The notes under the pieces were generated by a model. That model was not told where the DNA came from. It was given only the letters and a program-made list of their open reading frames with translations, and ran no database searches. Shown piece by piece: positions 23,593 through 30,783 of a stretch of DNA of 37,331 nt. The position numbers and the translations under genes were made by a program. Position 1 is the first letter of the stretch; the number at the start of each line of letters is the position of its first letter. The stretch spans positions 1-37,331 of the forward strand of contig NZ_BIMR01000066.1 of the NCBI RefSeq assembly GCF_004306155.1, written 5' to 3'. Source of the DNA: Cellulomonas biazotea (lineage in GTDB: Bacteria; Actinomycetota; Actinomycetes; Actinomycetales; Cellulomonadaceae).

Positions 23593-26500
23593 ATGACCGC
23601 ACCCCGCCCTGCCCATCCGTCTGCCCACCCGTCTGCGCGCACCCGTCGTCCCGGGTCGGCCTTCCTCGCGCTGCTCGTCACCGGGCTGCTCGCCGCCCCG
23701 CTCGCGGTCGCACCGCCCGCGACCGCGGCCGACGTCGTCCCCGTCGGGTCCGGGGGGTACCTCACGACCCCGCCCGGCCCGACCCCCGAGGGCTGCGACG
23801 CCCTCGAGGCGAACCCGCGCGTGTACCTCACGGACGACGCGCCGGACGAGCCGCTGCCGACCAACGACTGGTGGTCGTCGCTGCTGTTCAAGCGGTGGAG
23901 CTGCCGGGCGAGCGAGCCGCTGCACGCGCACCCCGTGTCCTACCAGCCGACGCCCGCGGGCCTCGGCCTGTCGGTCACGCGCGACCCCGTCCTGTCCGGG
24001 ACGCCCGGTGGCATCGGCGAGTTCCACTACCCGTACGCGCAGGACGTGCTCGTCGGGGTCGCGGGGCTCGACGCGCCCGTCGTCGAGGTGGCGGGCTGGA
24101 GCGACTGGACGGTCACGCCGTCGTGGTCCGACGGCACGCGCAGCCTGCGCGCGACGATCGGGCACGGCCTGCCGATCAGCTGGTACCACGTGGCCGGCGG
24201 CGACGCGGTGCTCACCGGAGCGGCCGACCTGCGGGTCTGGCTGCGCGACGGCGCGACGGTCGGCTTCACCGCCGGCGGCAGCGACTACGTCGCGTACGCG
24301 CCGACCGGGGCGACCTGGCAGGTCAGCGGCACGACGCTCACCAGCGCCCTGGCCGGCCGCGGGTTCCTGGCGGTCGCGTCGCTGACGACGGGCCCGGCGG
24401 ACGACGACGCCGCCCGCGTGGCGCAGGCGCGGGCGTTCGCGCCGTTCGCTTTCGACGAGGTCACGGGCACGCGCGTCGCGTGGTCGTACGACGAGGCCGC
24501 GGGGGCCGTCCGCACGACGTACACGCTCACGACGACCCCGCTGCAGGGCGCGTCGGCCGGCACCGTCGTGGCGCTGTACCCGCACCAGCAGCGCTACACG
24601 ACGGCCGTGACCGGCCCGGGGGCGACGTCGCGCGTCGGCACCACCTACGTCTCGCCGCGTGGCGCCATGACCGCCTACACCGGGGCCACGGCCGTCACGA
24701 CGTCCACGCCGTTCACGGGCGTCCTGCCCGAGGTCCCGGCCGTCGCGACCGCGACCGGCGACGCCCGCGCGCGGCTCGACGCGCTGCTCGACGAGGCCGC
24801 GACCGACACGCTGCCCGTGCTGCGCGCCGACACGTACTGGACCGGCAAGGCGCTCGGACGGGCCGCGCGGATCGCCGAGATCGCCGACCAGCTCGGCCGC
24901 ACCGACCTGCGCGACCGCACCCTCGGCGCGATCCGCACGACCCTCACCGACTGGTTCACCGCGACCCCCGGCAAGACCGAGCGGGTCTTCGGGTACGACG
25001 CCCGCTGGGGCACCCTCATCGGCTACCCGGCGTCCTACGGGTCCGACACCGAGCTCAACGACCACCACTTCCACTACGGGTACTTCGTCGCCGCCGCCGC
25101 GACGCTCGCCCGCTTCGACCCCGGCTGGGCCGCCGCGTACGGAGGCATGGTCGACGTCCTGGTCCGCGACGCCAACGGGTACGACCGGTCCGAGACCCGC
25201 TTCCCGTTCCTGCGCGACTTCGACATCTACGCCGGTCACGACTGGGCGTCCGGGCACGGCGCGTTCGCGGCGGGCAACAACCAGGAGTCCAGCTCCGAGG
25301 GCATGAACTTCGCGGCCGCCCTCGTCCAGTGGGGCGAGGCGACGGGCAGCACCGCGGTGCGCGACGCCGGTGCGTACCTGTACGCCACGCAGGCCGCCGC
25401 CATCCAGGACTACTGGTTCGACGGCGCCGGGGCGATCCCGACCGGCTTCGGCCACTCGACGGTCGGGATGATCTGGGGCGACGGCGGCGCCTACGCGACC
25501 TGGTTCAGCGGCGAGGCGGAGATGATCCAGGGCATCAACACCCTGCCCATCACCGGCGGGCACCTGTACCTGGGGCTGCGTCCCGACGACGTGCGCGACA
25601 ACTACGCCGAGCTCGTCCGGGTCAACGGCGGGCCGCCGACCGTGTGGCAGGACATCCTGTGGAGCTACCTCGCGCTCGGCGACGGGCCCGCTGCGCTGCA
25701 GGCCCTGCTCGCGCAGCCCGGCTACGCCGTCGAGGAGGGCGAGAGCCGCGCGCACACCTACCACTGGGTCGCGAACCTCGCGGCGCTCGGCACGCTCGAC
25801 GCGTCGGTGCGCGCCGACCACCCGCTCGCGGCGGTCTTCACCGGTCCACGTGGCCGCACGTACGTCGCGTCGAGCGTCACGGGTCAGGCCCTGACCGTCC
25901 GGTTCGGCGACGGGACGACGCTGGCCGTGCCGCCCGGGCGGACGGTGACGAGCGGGGCGTTCACGTGGAGCGGCGGCAGCGGACCGGGCGGCCCGACGCC
26001 GACCCCGACCCCGACCCCGACGCCGACGCCCACGCCCACTCCGACGCCGACGGTGTCGCCGACGCCCACTCCGACGCCGACGCCCACGCCGACCGTGTCG
26101 CCCACGCCGACACCCACGCCGACCGTGCCGCCAGGCGACGGGTTCGCGCTCTACCTCGACGGCGAGGGCGGCCTGGTCACCGAGCCGCCGACGAGCCCGG
26201 CCACCGTCACCGTGCCGCGAGCCGCGGGGATCGACACCGTGACCGAGCCGCCCGACGCGGTCGTCGCGACCGTCGAGGGCGTGAACGGCCGGCCCACGAC
26301 CGGGGCCACGCGGTTCGACCTCGCGCTCGACGCCGGGGGAGTCGTCGGCAACGGGACGCGCGTGTCGGTCTCGTACGACCTCACCGGTGACGGCGAGTGG
26401 GACCGCGTCGAGGTCTACCGGTACTTCGCGACCGACCCGCTGCCGGGTCCCGAGCGGTACACGGAGGCCGTGGGCGCCGAGCGGGTGACGGGGACGCTCG

Positions 26501-26616
26501 GGCGGATGCGGGGCGGCACGGTGCGCGTCGCGGTGTGGAACGCGATCGGGTCGGGCCCGTCGACCGTCCGGCTCGCGGACTCGGTGGTCCACCTGCCGTT
26601 GCGGGAAGCCAGCTGA
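23593..26616 (+). CDS. Secreted endo-beta-1,3-glucanase, GH81 with C-terminal CBM56-like domain
   Basis: A 1007-residue exported enzyme that cleaves beta-1,3-glucan of fungal walls, laminarin or callose. The signal peptide has an Arg-rich start and hydrophobic core AFLALLVTGLLAAPLAVA, with cleavage expected near residue 45 (ATA-A). The GH81 domain covers about residues 50-790. Diagnostic elements are PTNDWWSSLLF, LNDHHFHYGYF (Asp490, His491-492), GHDWASG and NNQESSSEGMN with Glu565 and Glu569, the catalytic base region. Residues about 801-847 are a Pro-Thr linker, followed by a domain at about 850-1007 (FALYLDGEGG to DSVVHLPLR) that I take for a CBM56-like beta-1,3-glucan-binding module. It stands alone, with no regulator beside it. 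Confidence 0.93.
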   Translation: MTAPRPAHPSAHPSARTRRPGSAFLALLVTGLLAAPLAVAPPATAADVVPVGSGGYLTTPPGPTPEGCDALEANPRVYLTDDAPDEPLPTNDWWSSLLFKRWSCRASEPLHAHPVSYQPTPAGLGLSVTRDPVLSGTPGGIGEFHYPYAQDVLVGVAGLDAPVVEVAGWSDWTVTPSWSDGTRSLRATIGHGLPISWYHVAGGDAVLTGAADLRVWLRDGATVGFTAGGSDYVAYAPTGATWQVSGTTLTSALAGRGFLAVASLTTGPADDDAARVAQARAFAPFAFDEVTGTRVAWSYDEAAGAVRTTYTLTTTPLQGASAGTVVALYPHQQRYTTAVTGPGATSRVGTTYVSPRGAMTAYTGATAVTTSTPFTGVLPEVPAVATATGDARARLDALLDEAATDTLPVLRADTYWTGKALGRAARIAEIADQLGRTDLRDRTLGAIRTTLTDWFTATPGKTERVFGYDARWGTLIGYPASYGSDTELNDHHFHYGYFVAAAATLARFDPGWAAAYGGMVDVLVRDANGYDRSETRFPFLRDFDIYAGHDWASGHGAFAAGNNQESSSEGMNFAAALVQWGEATGSTAVRDAGAYLYATQAAAIQDYWFDGAGAIPTGFGHSTVGMIWGDGGAYATWFSGEAEMIQGINTLPITGGHLYLGLRPDDVRDNYAELVRVNGGPPTVWQDILWSYLALGDGPAALQALLAQPGYAVEEGESRAHTYHWVANLAALGTLDASVRADHPLAAVFTGPRGRTYVASSVTGQALTVRFGDGTTLAVPPGRTVTSGAFTWSGGSGPGGPTPTPTPTPTPTPTPTPTPTVSPTPTPTPTPTPTVSPTPTPTPTVPPGDGFALYLDGEGGLVTEPPTSPATVTVPRAAGIDTVTEPPDAVVATVEGVNGRPTTGATRFDLALDAGGVVGNGTRVSVSYDLTGDGEWDRVEVYRYFATDPLPGPERYTEAVGAERVTGTLGRMRGGTVRVAVWNAIGSGPSTVRLADSVVHLPLREAS
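25993..26133. repeat. Pro-Thr codon repeat (CCSACS) encoding the GH81 linker
   Basis: About 140 bp of six-base CCSACS units, mainly CCGACG, CCGACC and CCCACG, encode Pro-Thr dipeptides broken by VSP spacers. Slippage in whole units would keep the frame and vary linker length. Confidence 0.85.
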
Positions 26617-26656
26617 GCGCCGGCGCCGGCTGACGGCCGCGGCGCGCCCGGGAGGG

Positions 26657-26742
26657 TGGTGCGGGAGACGGGAGTCGAACCCGCACGCCCTTCCGGGCAC
26701 CAGGACCTAAACCTGGCGTGGCTGCCGTTTCACCACTCCCGC
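26657..26742 (-). tRNA. tRNA-Leu (anticodon UAG)
   Basis: Minus strand: acceptor GCGGGAG (complement of 26736-26742) pairs with CTCCCGC near 26661. The anticodon stem CCAGG/CCTGG has loop TTTAGGT, anticodon TAG, reading CUA. The long variable arm (GCCCGGAAGGGC) is the class II Leu type. The T loop GGTTCGACTCC is present and the 3' CCA is encoded. Confidence 0.97.
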
Positions 26743-26780
26743 GCGCCCGAGTGTGGCACACCGGGCGTCCCCGGCGGACG

Positions 26781-26807
26781 GCCCGGCGCAGGGCACACGC
26801 GCCGGGC
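26781..26807 (-). terminator. Terminator hairpin downstream of the bcp gene
   Basis: A perfect 9-bp stem, GCCCGGCGC (26781-26789) and GCGCCGGGC (26799-26807), with a 9-nt loop, between the bcp stop and the tRNA-Leu 5' end. Confidence 0.5.
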
Positions 26808-26831
26808 GAGCCGTGCCGGACGGCGACGAGG

Positions 26832-27299
26832 TCAGGCGATCTTGAGGTCCCGGCGCAGCTTCGCGACGTGCCCGGTGGCCTTGACGTTGTACTGCGCGAG
26901 CTCGACGCGGCCCTCAGGGTCGACGACGACGGTCGAGCGGATCACGCCGGTGACGGTCTTGCCGTACAGCGACTTCTCGCCCCACGCGCCCCACTGCTCG
27001 AGGACGGCGTGCTCGGGGTCGGACGCCAGCGGGAACGTCAGGTGCTCCTGCTCGACGAACGCGGCGAGCTTGTCGACGGTGTCGGGGGACAGGCCGACGA
27101 CCGCGTACCCCGCGCCCTGCAGCGACGCGAGGGAGTCGCGGAAGTCGCACGCCTGCGTGGTGCACCCGGGCGTCATCGCGGCGGGGTAGAAGTACACGAC
27201 GACGTGCTGCCCGCGCAGGTCGGACAGCGTGACGCTGCCGCCGTCCGCCGTCGGGAGCGTGAAGTCAGGGGCGAGGTCGCCGACGGCGAGACGGGGCAC
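26832..27299 (-). CDS. bcp: Peroxiredoxin, Bcp/PrxQ type (thioredoxin-dependent thiol peroxidase)
   Basis: A 155-residue cytoplasmic peroxidase that reduces hydrogen and alkyl peroxides with thioredoxin. The N-terminal APDFTLPTADGG is typical. The peroxidatic Cys46 in YPAAMTPGCTTQAC is followed five residues later by resolving Cys51, the atypical two-cysteine Bcp arrangement. Arg in VIRSTVVVDPEG completes the active site. The usual PxxxTxxC has AAMTPGC here. GTG 27299 has GGAG about 7 nt upstream. Its electron donor could be the thioredoxin 4 kb away. It is transcribed away from the GroES-like gene. Confidence 0.93.
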   Translation of the reverse strand: MPRLAVGDLAPDFTLPTADGGSVTLSDLRGQHVVVYFYPAAMTPGCTTQACDFRDSLASLQGAGYAVVGLSPDTVDKLAAFVEQEHLTFPLASDPEHAVLEQWGAWGEKSLYGKTVTGVIRSTVVVDPEGRVELAQYNVKATGHVAKLRRDLKIA

Positions 27300-27404
27300 G
27301 GGACGCTCCAGGTGGTCGCGGGGTGGGGCCGCGGCACGGCCACGCGGGGGCCGCGGCGGACGCCGGCCGGTCGGCGCCGCGGAAAGCCTACGTCGCGCGC
27401 ACGG

Positions 27405-27410
27405 TAGCGT
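27405..27410 (+). promoter_or_regulatory. Candidate -10 box TAGCGT of the GroES-like gene
   Basis: TAGCGT ends 7 nt before the GTG at 27418, with no ribosome-binding site between. Confidence 0.5.
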
Positions 27411-27417
27411 CGTGCGG

Positions 27418-27759
27418 GTGACCGCCCCCGCTCCCGACGCCCGGCCCGGGCTGCCGATCCGGATGCTCAACGACCGCCTCCTCGTGTCCGTCGACGGAGA
27501 CCCGGCCGAGCGCCGCTCGTCGGCCGGCATCGTCATCCCCGCGACGGCCGCCGTCGGCAAGCGGCTCGCGTGGGCGTCGGTCGTCGCCGTCGGGCAGCAC
27601 GTACGGCAGGTCGAGCTGGGTGACCGGGTGCTGTTCGACCCGGAGGACCGCGCCGAGGTCGAGCTCGCCGGCAGCACCTACCTGCTGCTCCGCGAGAAGG
27701 ACGTGCACGCGGTCGCCGCGCCGCGCGGCACGGGTGAGGGAACCGGCCTCTACCTGTGA
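27418..27759 (+). CDS. GroES-family co-chaperonin paralogue with shortened roof loop
   Basis: A 113-residue protein of the chaperonin-10 fold. The start IRMLNDRLLVSVD, the mobile loop SSAGIVIPATA (residues 35-44, with GIVIP as the GroEL-contact tripeptide region) and the end TYLLLREKDVHAVA match GroES. Between VVAVG (residues 55-59) and LGDRVLF only about eight residues remain, whereas GroES has a roof hairpin of about 17. The Gly-rich C-terminal tail TGEGTGLYL is extra. No groEL is adjacent. It is likely a second, divergent co-chaperonin rather than the main groES. The GTG start is supported by the leaderless box. Confidence 0.85.
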   Translation: MTAPAPDARPGLPIRMLNDRLLVSVDGDPAERRSSAGIVIPATAAVGKRLAWASVVAVGQHVRQVELGDRVLFDPEDRAEVELAGSTYLLLREKDVHAVAAPRGTGEGTGLYL

Positions 27760-27854
27760 GGGTCCTGCGACGGCACCGCCATGATCTTGCGTGAGCACGC
27801 ACGGTGGTGTCACATGAGAACGGACCTCGCACGCACCAGACCCGGAGGGCACCC

Positions 27855-28076
27855 ATGCGACCCGACGACACCGCGCCCGAGCACGCCCCGGCGCAGGACG
27901 CCGCCCGTGTCCAGGAGCTGCTGGCGGCGCACGTCCCGCTCACCCTCATCGCCGACCTGACGGCCAGCACGGCGGTCGCCTCGCAGGACCTGCTGGAGAA
28001 GGAAGGCCTTCCCGAGGAGGCCTGGTGGGAGGGGTCGGACGGCCCGTCGCAGGCGTCCGGGGCCCCGCGTCCGTGA
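27855..28076 (+). CDS. Small acidic protein, unknown function
   Basis: A 73-residue soluble, acidic protein: VQELLAAHVPLTLIADLTAS then LLEKEGLPEEAWWE, predicted to be helical. I recall similar short proteins with the LPxxAWWE ending in other actinobacteria, but know no function. ATG 27855 follows GGAGGG (27844-27849) 5 nt away, one of the clearest ribosome-binding sites here. It lies 95 bp after the GroES-like gene and before tRNA-Lys. No catalytic residues are evident. Confidence 0.75.
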   Translation: MRPDDTAPEHAPAQDAARVQELLAAHVPLTLIADLTASTAVASQDLLEKEGLPEEAWWEGSDGPSQASGAPRP

Positions 28077-28101
28077 CGGTCGTCACCTGCGGGCGGATCG
28101 A

Positions 28102-28132
28102 TTGGCTTCGGCGGCCGCAGGGCTGCTAACGT
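28102..28132 (+). promoter_or_regulatory. Candidate promoter of tRNA-Lys
   Basis: TTGGCT (28102-28107) and an extended -10, TG-C-TAACGT (28124-28132), with 19 nt between hexamers. The tRNA begins 10 nt downstream. Confidence 0.5.
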
Positions 28133-28142
28133 TCTCAACCGC

Positions 28143-28218
<76 letters not shown>

Positions 28219-28220
28219 GC

Positions 28221-28257
28221 ACGAAGGCCCCTCACCGCAACGGTGAGGGGCCTTCGT
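28221..28257. terminator. Terminator hairpin of tRNA-Lys, also encoding the tail of the convergent membrane protein
   Basis: A perfect 16-bp stem (28221-28236 with 28242-28257), loop GCAAC, followed by TTGT on the plus strand. The stop codon and last codons of the minus-strand membrane protein lie inside the stem, so one element can end both transcripts. Confidence 0.85.
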
Positions 28258-29200
28258 TGTCCCGGCGGACCGTCGGTCCGGCGTGCGGCGCAGGCGAGGC
28301 CGGCTCAGGGGACGACGACCGGTCGCGCGCGGACTCCACGGGCAGCAGGACCGCGCCGACGAGGAAGCACACCGCACCCGCGAACGTCCCGGCGTTGACG
28401 AGCGCCACGTTCGCGACCTCGTCCGACCCGTGCAGGTACCGCGCTGCGACGGCCGCGACGCCGAACGCGACCGACCCCGCGAGGTTGAGCGCCCCGATCG
28501 CCCACCCGACGGACCGGTCGGACCGGGGCAGGACCCCGCGGTTGACCTCGGCGTACGCGCACCAGCTCGCGACGAGGAAGCACACCGACCCGAGGACGTC
28601 GGGCGCCCACACGAGGGTCCTGTCGCCCGCGACCGCGAGGCCGGTCCGCGTCGCCGCGAACGTGCTGATGTTGAAGAACACCGTGCCGACGAGCTGCACC
28701 GTGGACGCCCACAGGTCGATGCGGTCGGGCCGGAACCGCACGAGCGCGGCGAGCCGCCGCCGTCGCGGCACGGTCGCCAGGACGTCGGGCGGGGCGTGCG
28801 CCGCCTCGTCGTACTGCAGGTACGCGGCGGTCGTGAAGAAGACCGACCCGACGAAGAACGTCCACGCCGTCACGCCCGTCGAGACCTGGTCGAAGTACAG
28901 GGGCAGCGATCCCAGCGCGAAGCACGCCGACCCGACCGCGAACAGCGCCCCCGTCCACCAGCTCCACGCCGACGCGCCCGCGCGCCGCACCGCACCGTCG
29001 GCCGGGACGGCCGACCTGGCCGGCGGTGCGGTGCGCGGTCGCAGCCCGAGGCCCTTGCGGTGACGGCGCGACGTCCACTCGACCTCCGCCCCGTCGGGCC
29101 GGCGCAGCGTCGCGTGCGTGACGAACGGGCCCGGCCCGCGGCTGTCGACCGCGGTCCACCCGTCGGGCAGGTCCGGCAGGGGCGAGGTCCGCGTCGTCAC
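28232..29200 (-). CDS. Six-helix YrhK-like membrane protein coupled to glutamate decarboxylase
   Basis: A 322-residue protein with an 80-residue soluble N-terminus (including DLPDGWTAVDSRGPGPFVTH) and six membrane helices. Each helix carries the motif G-[STA]-[VA]-x-F: GSACF (90), GSVFF (118), GTVFF (172), GSVCF (204), GSVAF (242) and GAVCF (274). This matches the YrhK-domain style, repeated. No transporter, protease or redox signature is seen. GTG 29200 overlaps the decarboxylase stop (GTGA), so it is made with that enzyme. It may serve GABA/proton handling or an acid-stress membrane role, but this is inference from context. Its last codons lie in the tRNA-Lys terminator stem. Confidence 0.82.
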   Translation of the reverse strand: MTTRTSPLPDLPDGWTAVDSRGPGPFVTHATLRRPDGAEVEWTSRRHRKGLGLRPRTAPPARSAVPADGAVRRAGASAWSWWTGALFAVGSACFALGSLPLYFDQVSTGVTAWTFFVGSVFFTTAAYLQYDEAAHAPPDVLATVPRRRRLAALVRFRPDRIDLWASTVQLVGTVFFNISTFAATRTGLAVAGDRTLVWAPDVLGSVCFLVASWCAYAEVNRGVLPRSDRSVGWAIGALNLAGSVAFGVAAVAARYLHGSDEVANVALVNAGTFAGAVCFLVGAVLLPVESARDRSSSPEPASPAPHAGPTVRRDNEGPSPLR

Positions 29201-30618
29201 GCCCGCAGGCCGACGCGCGCCTTGCTGTGCGCGGCGGCCCGGTCGGGGGCGGTCCAGACGTCGGGCTTGGCGGCGGCGCGCTGCGGCGGCTGCTCCGCGG
29301 CGAGCGTCTCCCAGGCGTGGTCGAGGTCCCGCAGCAGGACGTCGATCATCGGCCGGCTCAGGTCGAGGCGGACGACGATGCGCAGCAGGTGCACGTCCTG
29401 CGCGTCGGGCGGCAGGCTGTACGCGGGCACGATCCAGCCGTTCTCCCGCAGCCGCGCCGACAGGTGGTAGACGTCGAACCCCGGGTCGCCCTTGATGCGG
29501 AACGTCACCACCGGCTCCGCGAGCCCCGGGTTGAGGACCTCGAAGCGTCCCGACGCCTCCAGCGCCTCGTTGAGGTGGCGGGCGTTCGCGATCATGTTCG
29601 CGACGATCCGCGTGTACCCCTCGCGGCCGAGCCGCAGGAAGTTGTACATCTGCGCCTGGATCATCGCCGACCCGCGCGAGAAGTTGAACGTGTACGTCGG
29701 CTGCGCACCGCCCAGGTAGTTCACGCTGAACACGAGGTCCTCGGGCAGGCGTGACGCGTCCCGGAAGATCAGCCACCCGACGCCCGGGTACACCAGGCCG
29801 TACTTGTGGCCCGACGCGTTGATCGACGCGACCTGCTCCAGCCGGAAGTCCCACCGCAGGTCCGGCTCGGCGAAGGGCGCGACGAACGCGCCGCTCGCCC
29901 CGTCGACGTGCAGCGGGATGTCCCAGCCGCGCTCGGCCTTGATGCGGACCAGCAGGTCGTTGAGCTCCTCGATGGGGTCGGCCTCGCCGATGTGCGTCGT
30001 GCCGAGCACCGCGCCGACGGCGATCGTGTTCTCGTCGACCTGCGCCTCGACGTCGTCCGCGGCCAGCACGTAGCGGTCCGGCTTCATCGGGATCTTGCGC
30101 ATCTCGACGTCGAAGTAGTTCGCGAACTTGTCCCACACGACGTGCGTCTCCGCGCCGAACACGACGTTCGGCCGATCGGCGGGCAGGCCGGCGGCGAGCC
30201 GCCGCTGCCGCCACGCGCGCTTGTGCGCGAGCAGGCCCAGCATGATCGCCTCCGACGAGCCGATCGTCGCGACGCCCACGACCTGCGCCGGGTCGGGCGC
30301 GTGGAACAGGTCGCCCAGCATGTGCACGCACGCCTCCTCGACGAGCGACGCCGCGGGGTACTCCTCGTGGTCGATGTGGTTCTTGCGCAGGGAGTCGTGG
30401 ATGAGCTGCTCGGCCTGCGGCTCCATCCACGTCGTGACGAACGACGCGAGGTTGAGCGTCTCGCGCCCGTCGAGCATGAGCGCGGTGTGCAGCAGCTCGT
30501 ACACCTCGTCGGACCCGAGCCCCCGGTCGGGGAACCGTGTGCGGTCGAACCGCTCGCGGAAGCTCGGCCGTCCGTGGATCGGCCCGAACCCGTCGCTGCC
30601 CAGTGCTGTCTCGCTCAC
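29197..30618 (-). CDS. gad: Glutamate decarboxylase (PLP-dependent)
   Basis: A 473-residue cytosolic enzyme converting glutamate to GABA and CO2 with consumption of a proton. The length and layout match GadA/B. PLP-binding Lys272 lies in INASGHKYGLVYPGVGW, with IGSSEAIMLGLLAHKRAWRQ for cofactor phosphate and PLHVDGASGAFVAPF holding the Asp that contacts the pyridine nitrogen. The N-terminal segment LDGRETLNLASFVTTWMEPQ is family-specific. GTG 30618 has a strong GGAGGGG ribosome-binding site. No glutamate/GABA antiporter (gadC) is adjacent. Instead a six-helix membrane protein is translationally coupled downstream. Confidence 0.95.
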   Translation of the reverse strand: MSETALGSDGFGPIHGRPSFRERFDRTRFPDRGLGSDEVYELLHTALMLDGRETLNLASFVTTWMEPQAEQLIHDSLRKNHIDHEEYPAASLVEEACVHMLGDLFHAPDPAQVVGVATIGSSEAIMLGLLAHKRAWRQRRLAAGLPADRPNVVFGAETHVVWDKFANYFDVEMRKIPMKPDRYVLAADDVEAQVDENTIAVGAVLGTTHIGEADPIEELNDLLVRIKAERGWDIPLHVDGASGAFVAPFAEPDLRWDFRLEQVASINASGHKYGLVYPGVGWLIFRDASRLPEDLVFSVNYLGGAQPTYTFNFSRGSAMIQAQMYNFLRLGREGYTRIVANMIANARHLNEALEASGRFEVLNPGLAEPVVTFRIKGDPGFDVYHLSARLRENGWIVPAYSLPPDAQDVHLLRIVVRLDLSRPMIDVLLRDLDHAWETLAAEQPPQRAAAKPDVWTAPDRAAAHSKARVGLRA

Positions 30619-30783
30619 GTCTCGCCCCTCCGTCGTCTGCTACGCCGGGAGTCGTGGCTGGCTGCCGTCTCCGGCGGACCCTCGCCTGCGAACGTAGCAG
30701 CGGAAGTCGGGACGAACCACGCAGACCGGACCCGGCCGGTCGTTCCCCCTGCGCGCGGGCGCCCCTGCCGCCACGATGGGGCG

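Noticed and set aside
25993-26133. CRISPR-like or other regulatory repeat array
   Set aside because: The repeats are continuous six-base codon pairs in frame within a secreted enzyme, with no spacers.
23416-26700. A very long open frame on the minus strand opposite the GH81 gene
   Set aside because: Its translation is low-complexity Arg/Gly/Val/Asp without domains, as expected from the antisense of high-GC codons; the plus-strand frame has a signal peptide, catalytic motifs and linker.
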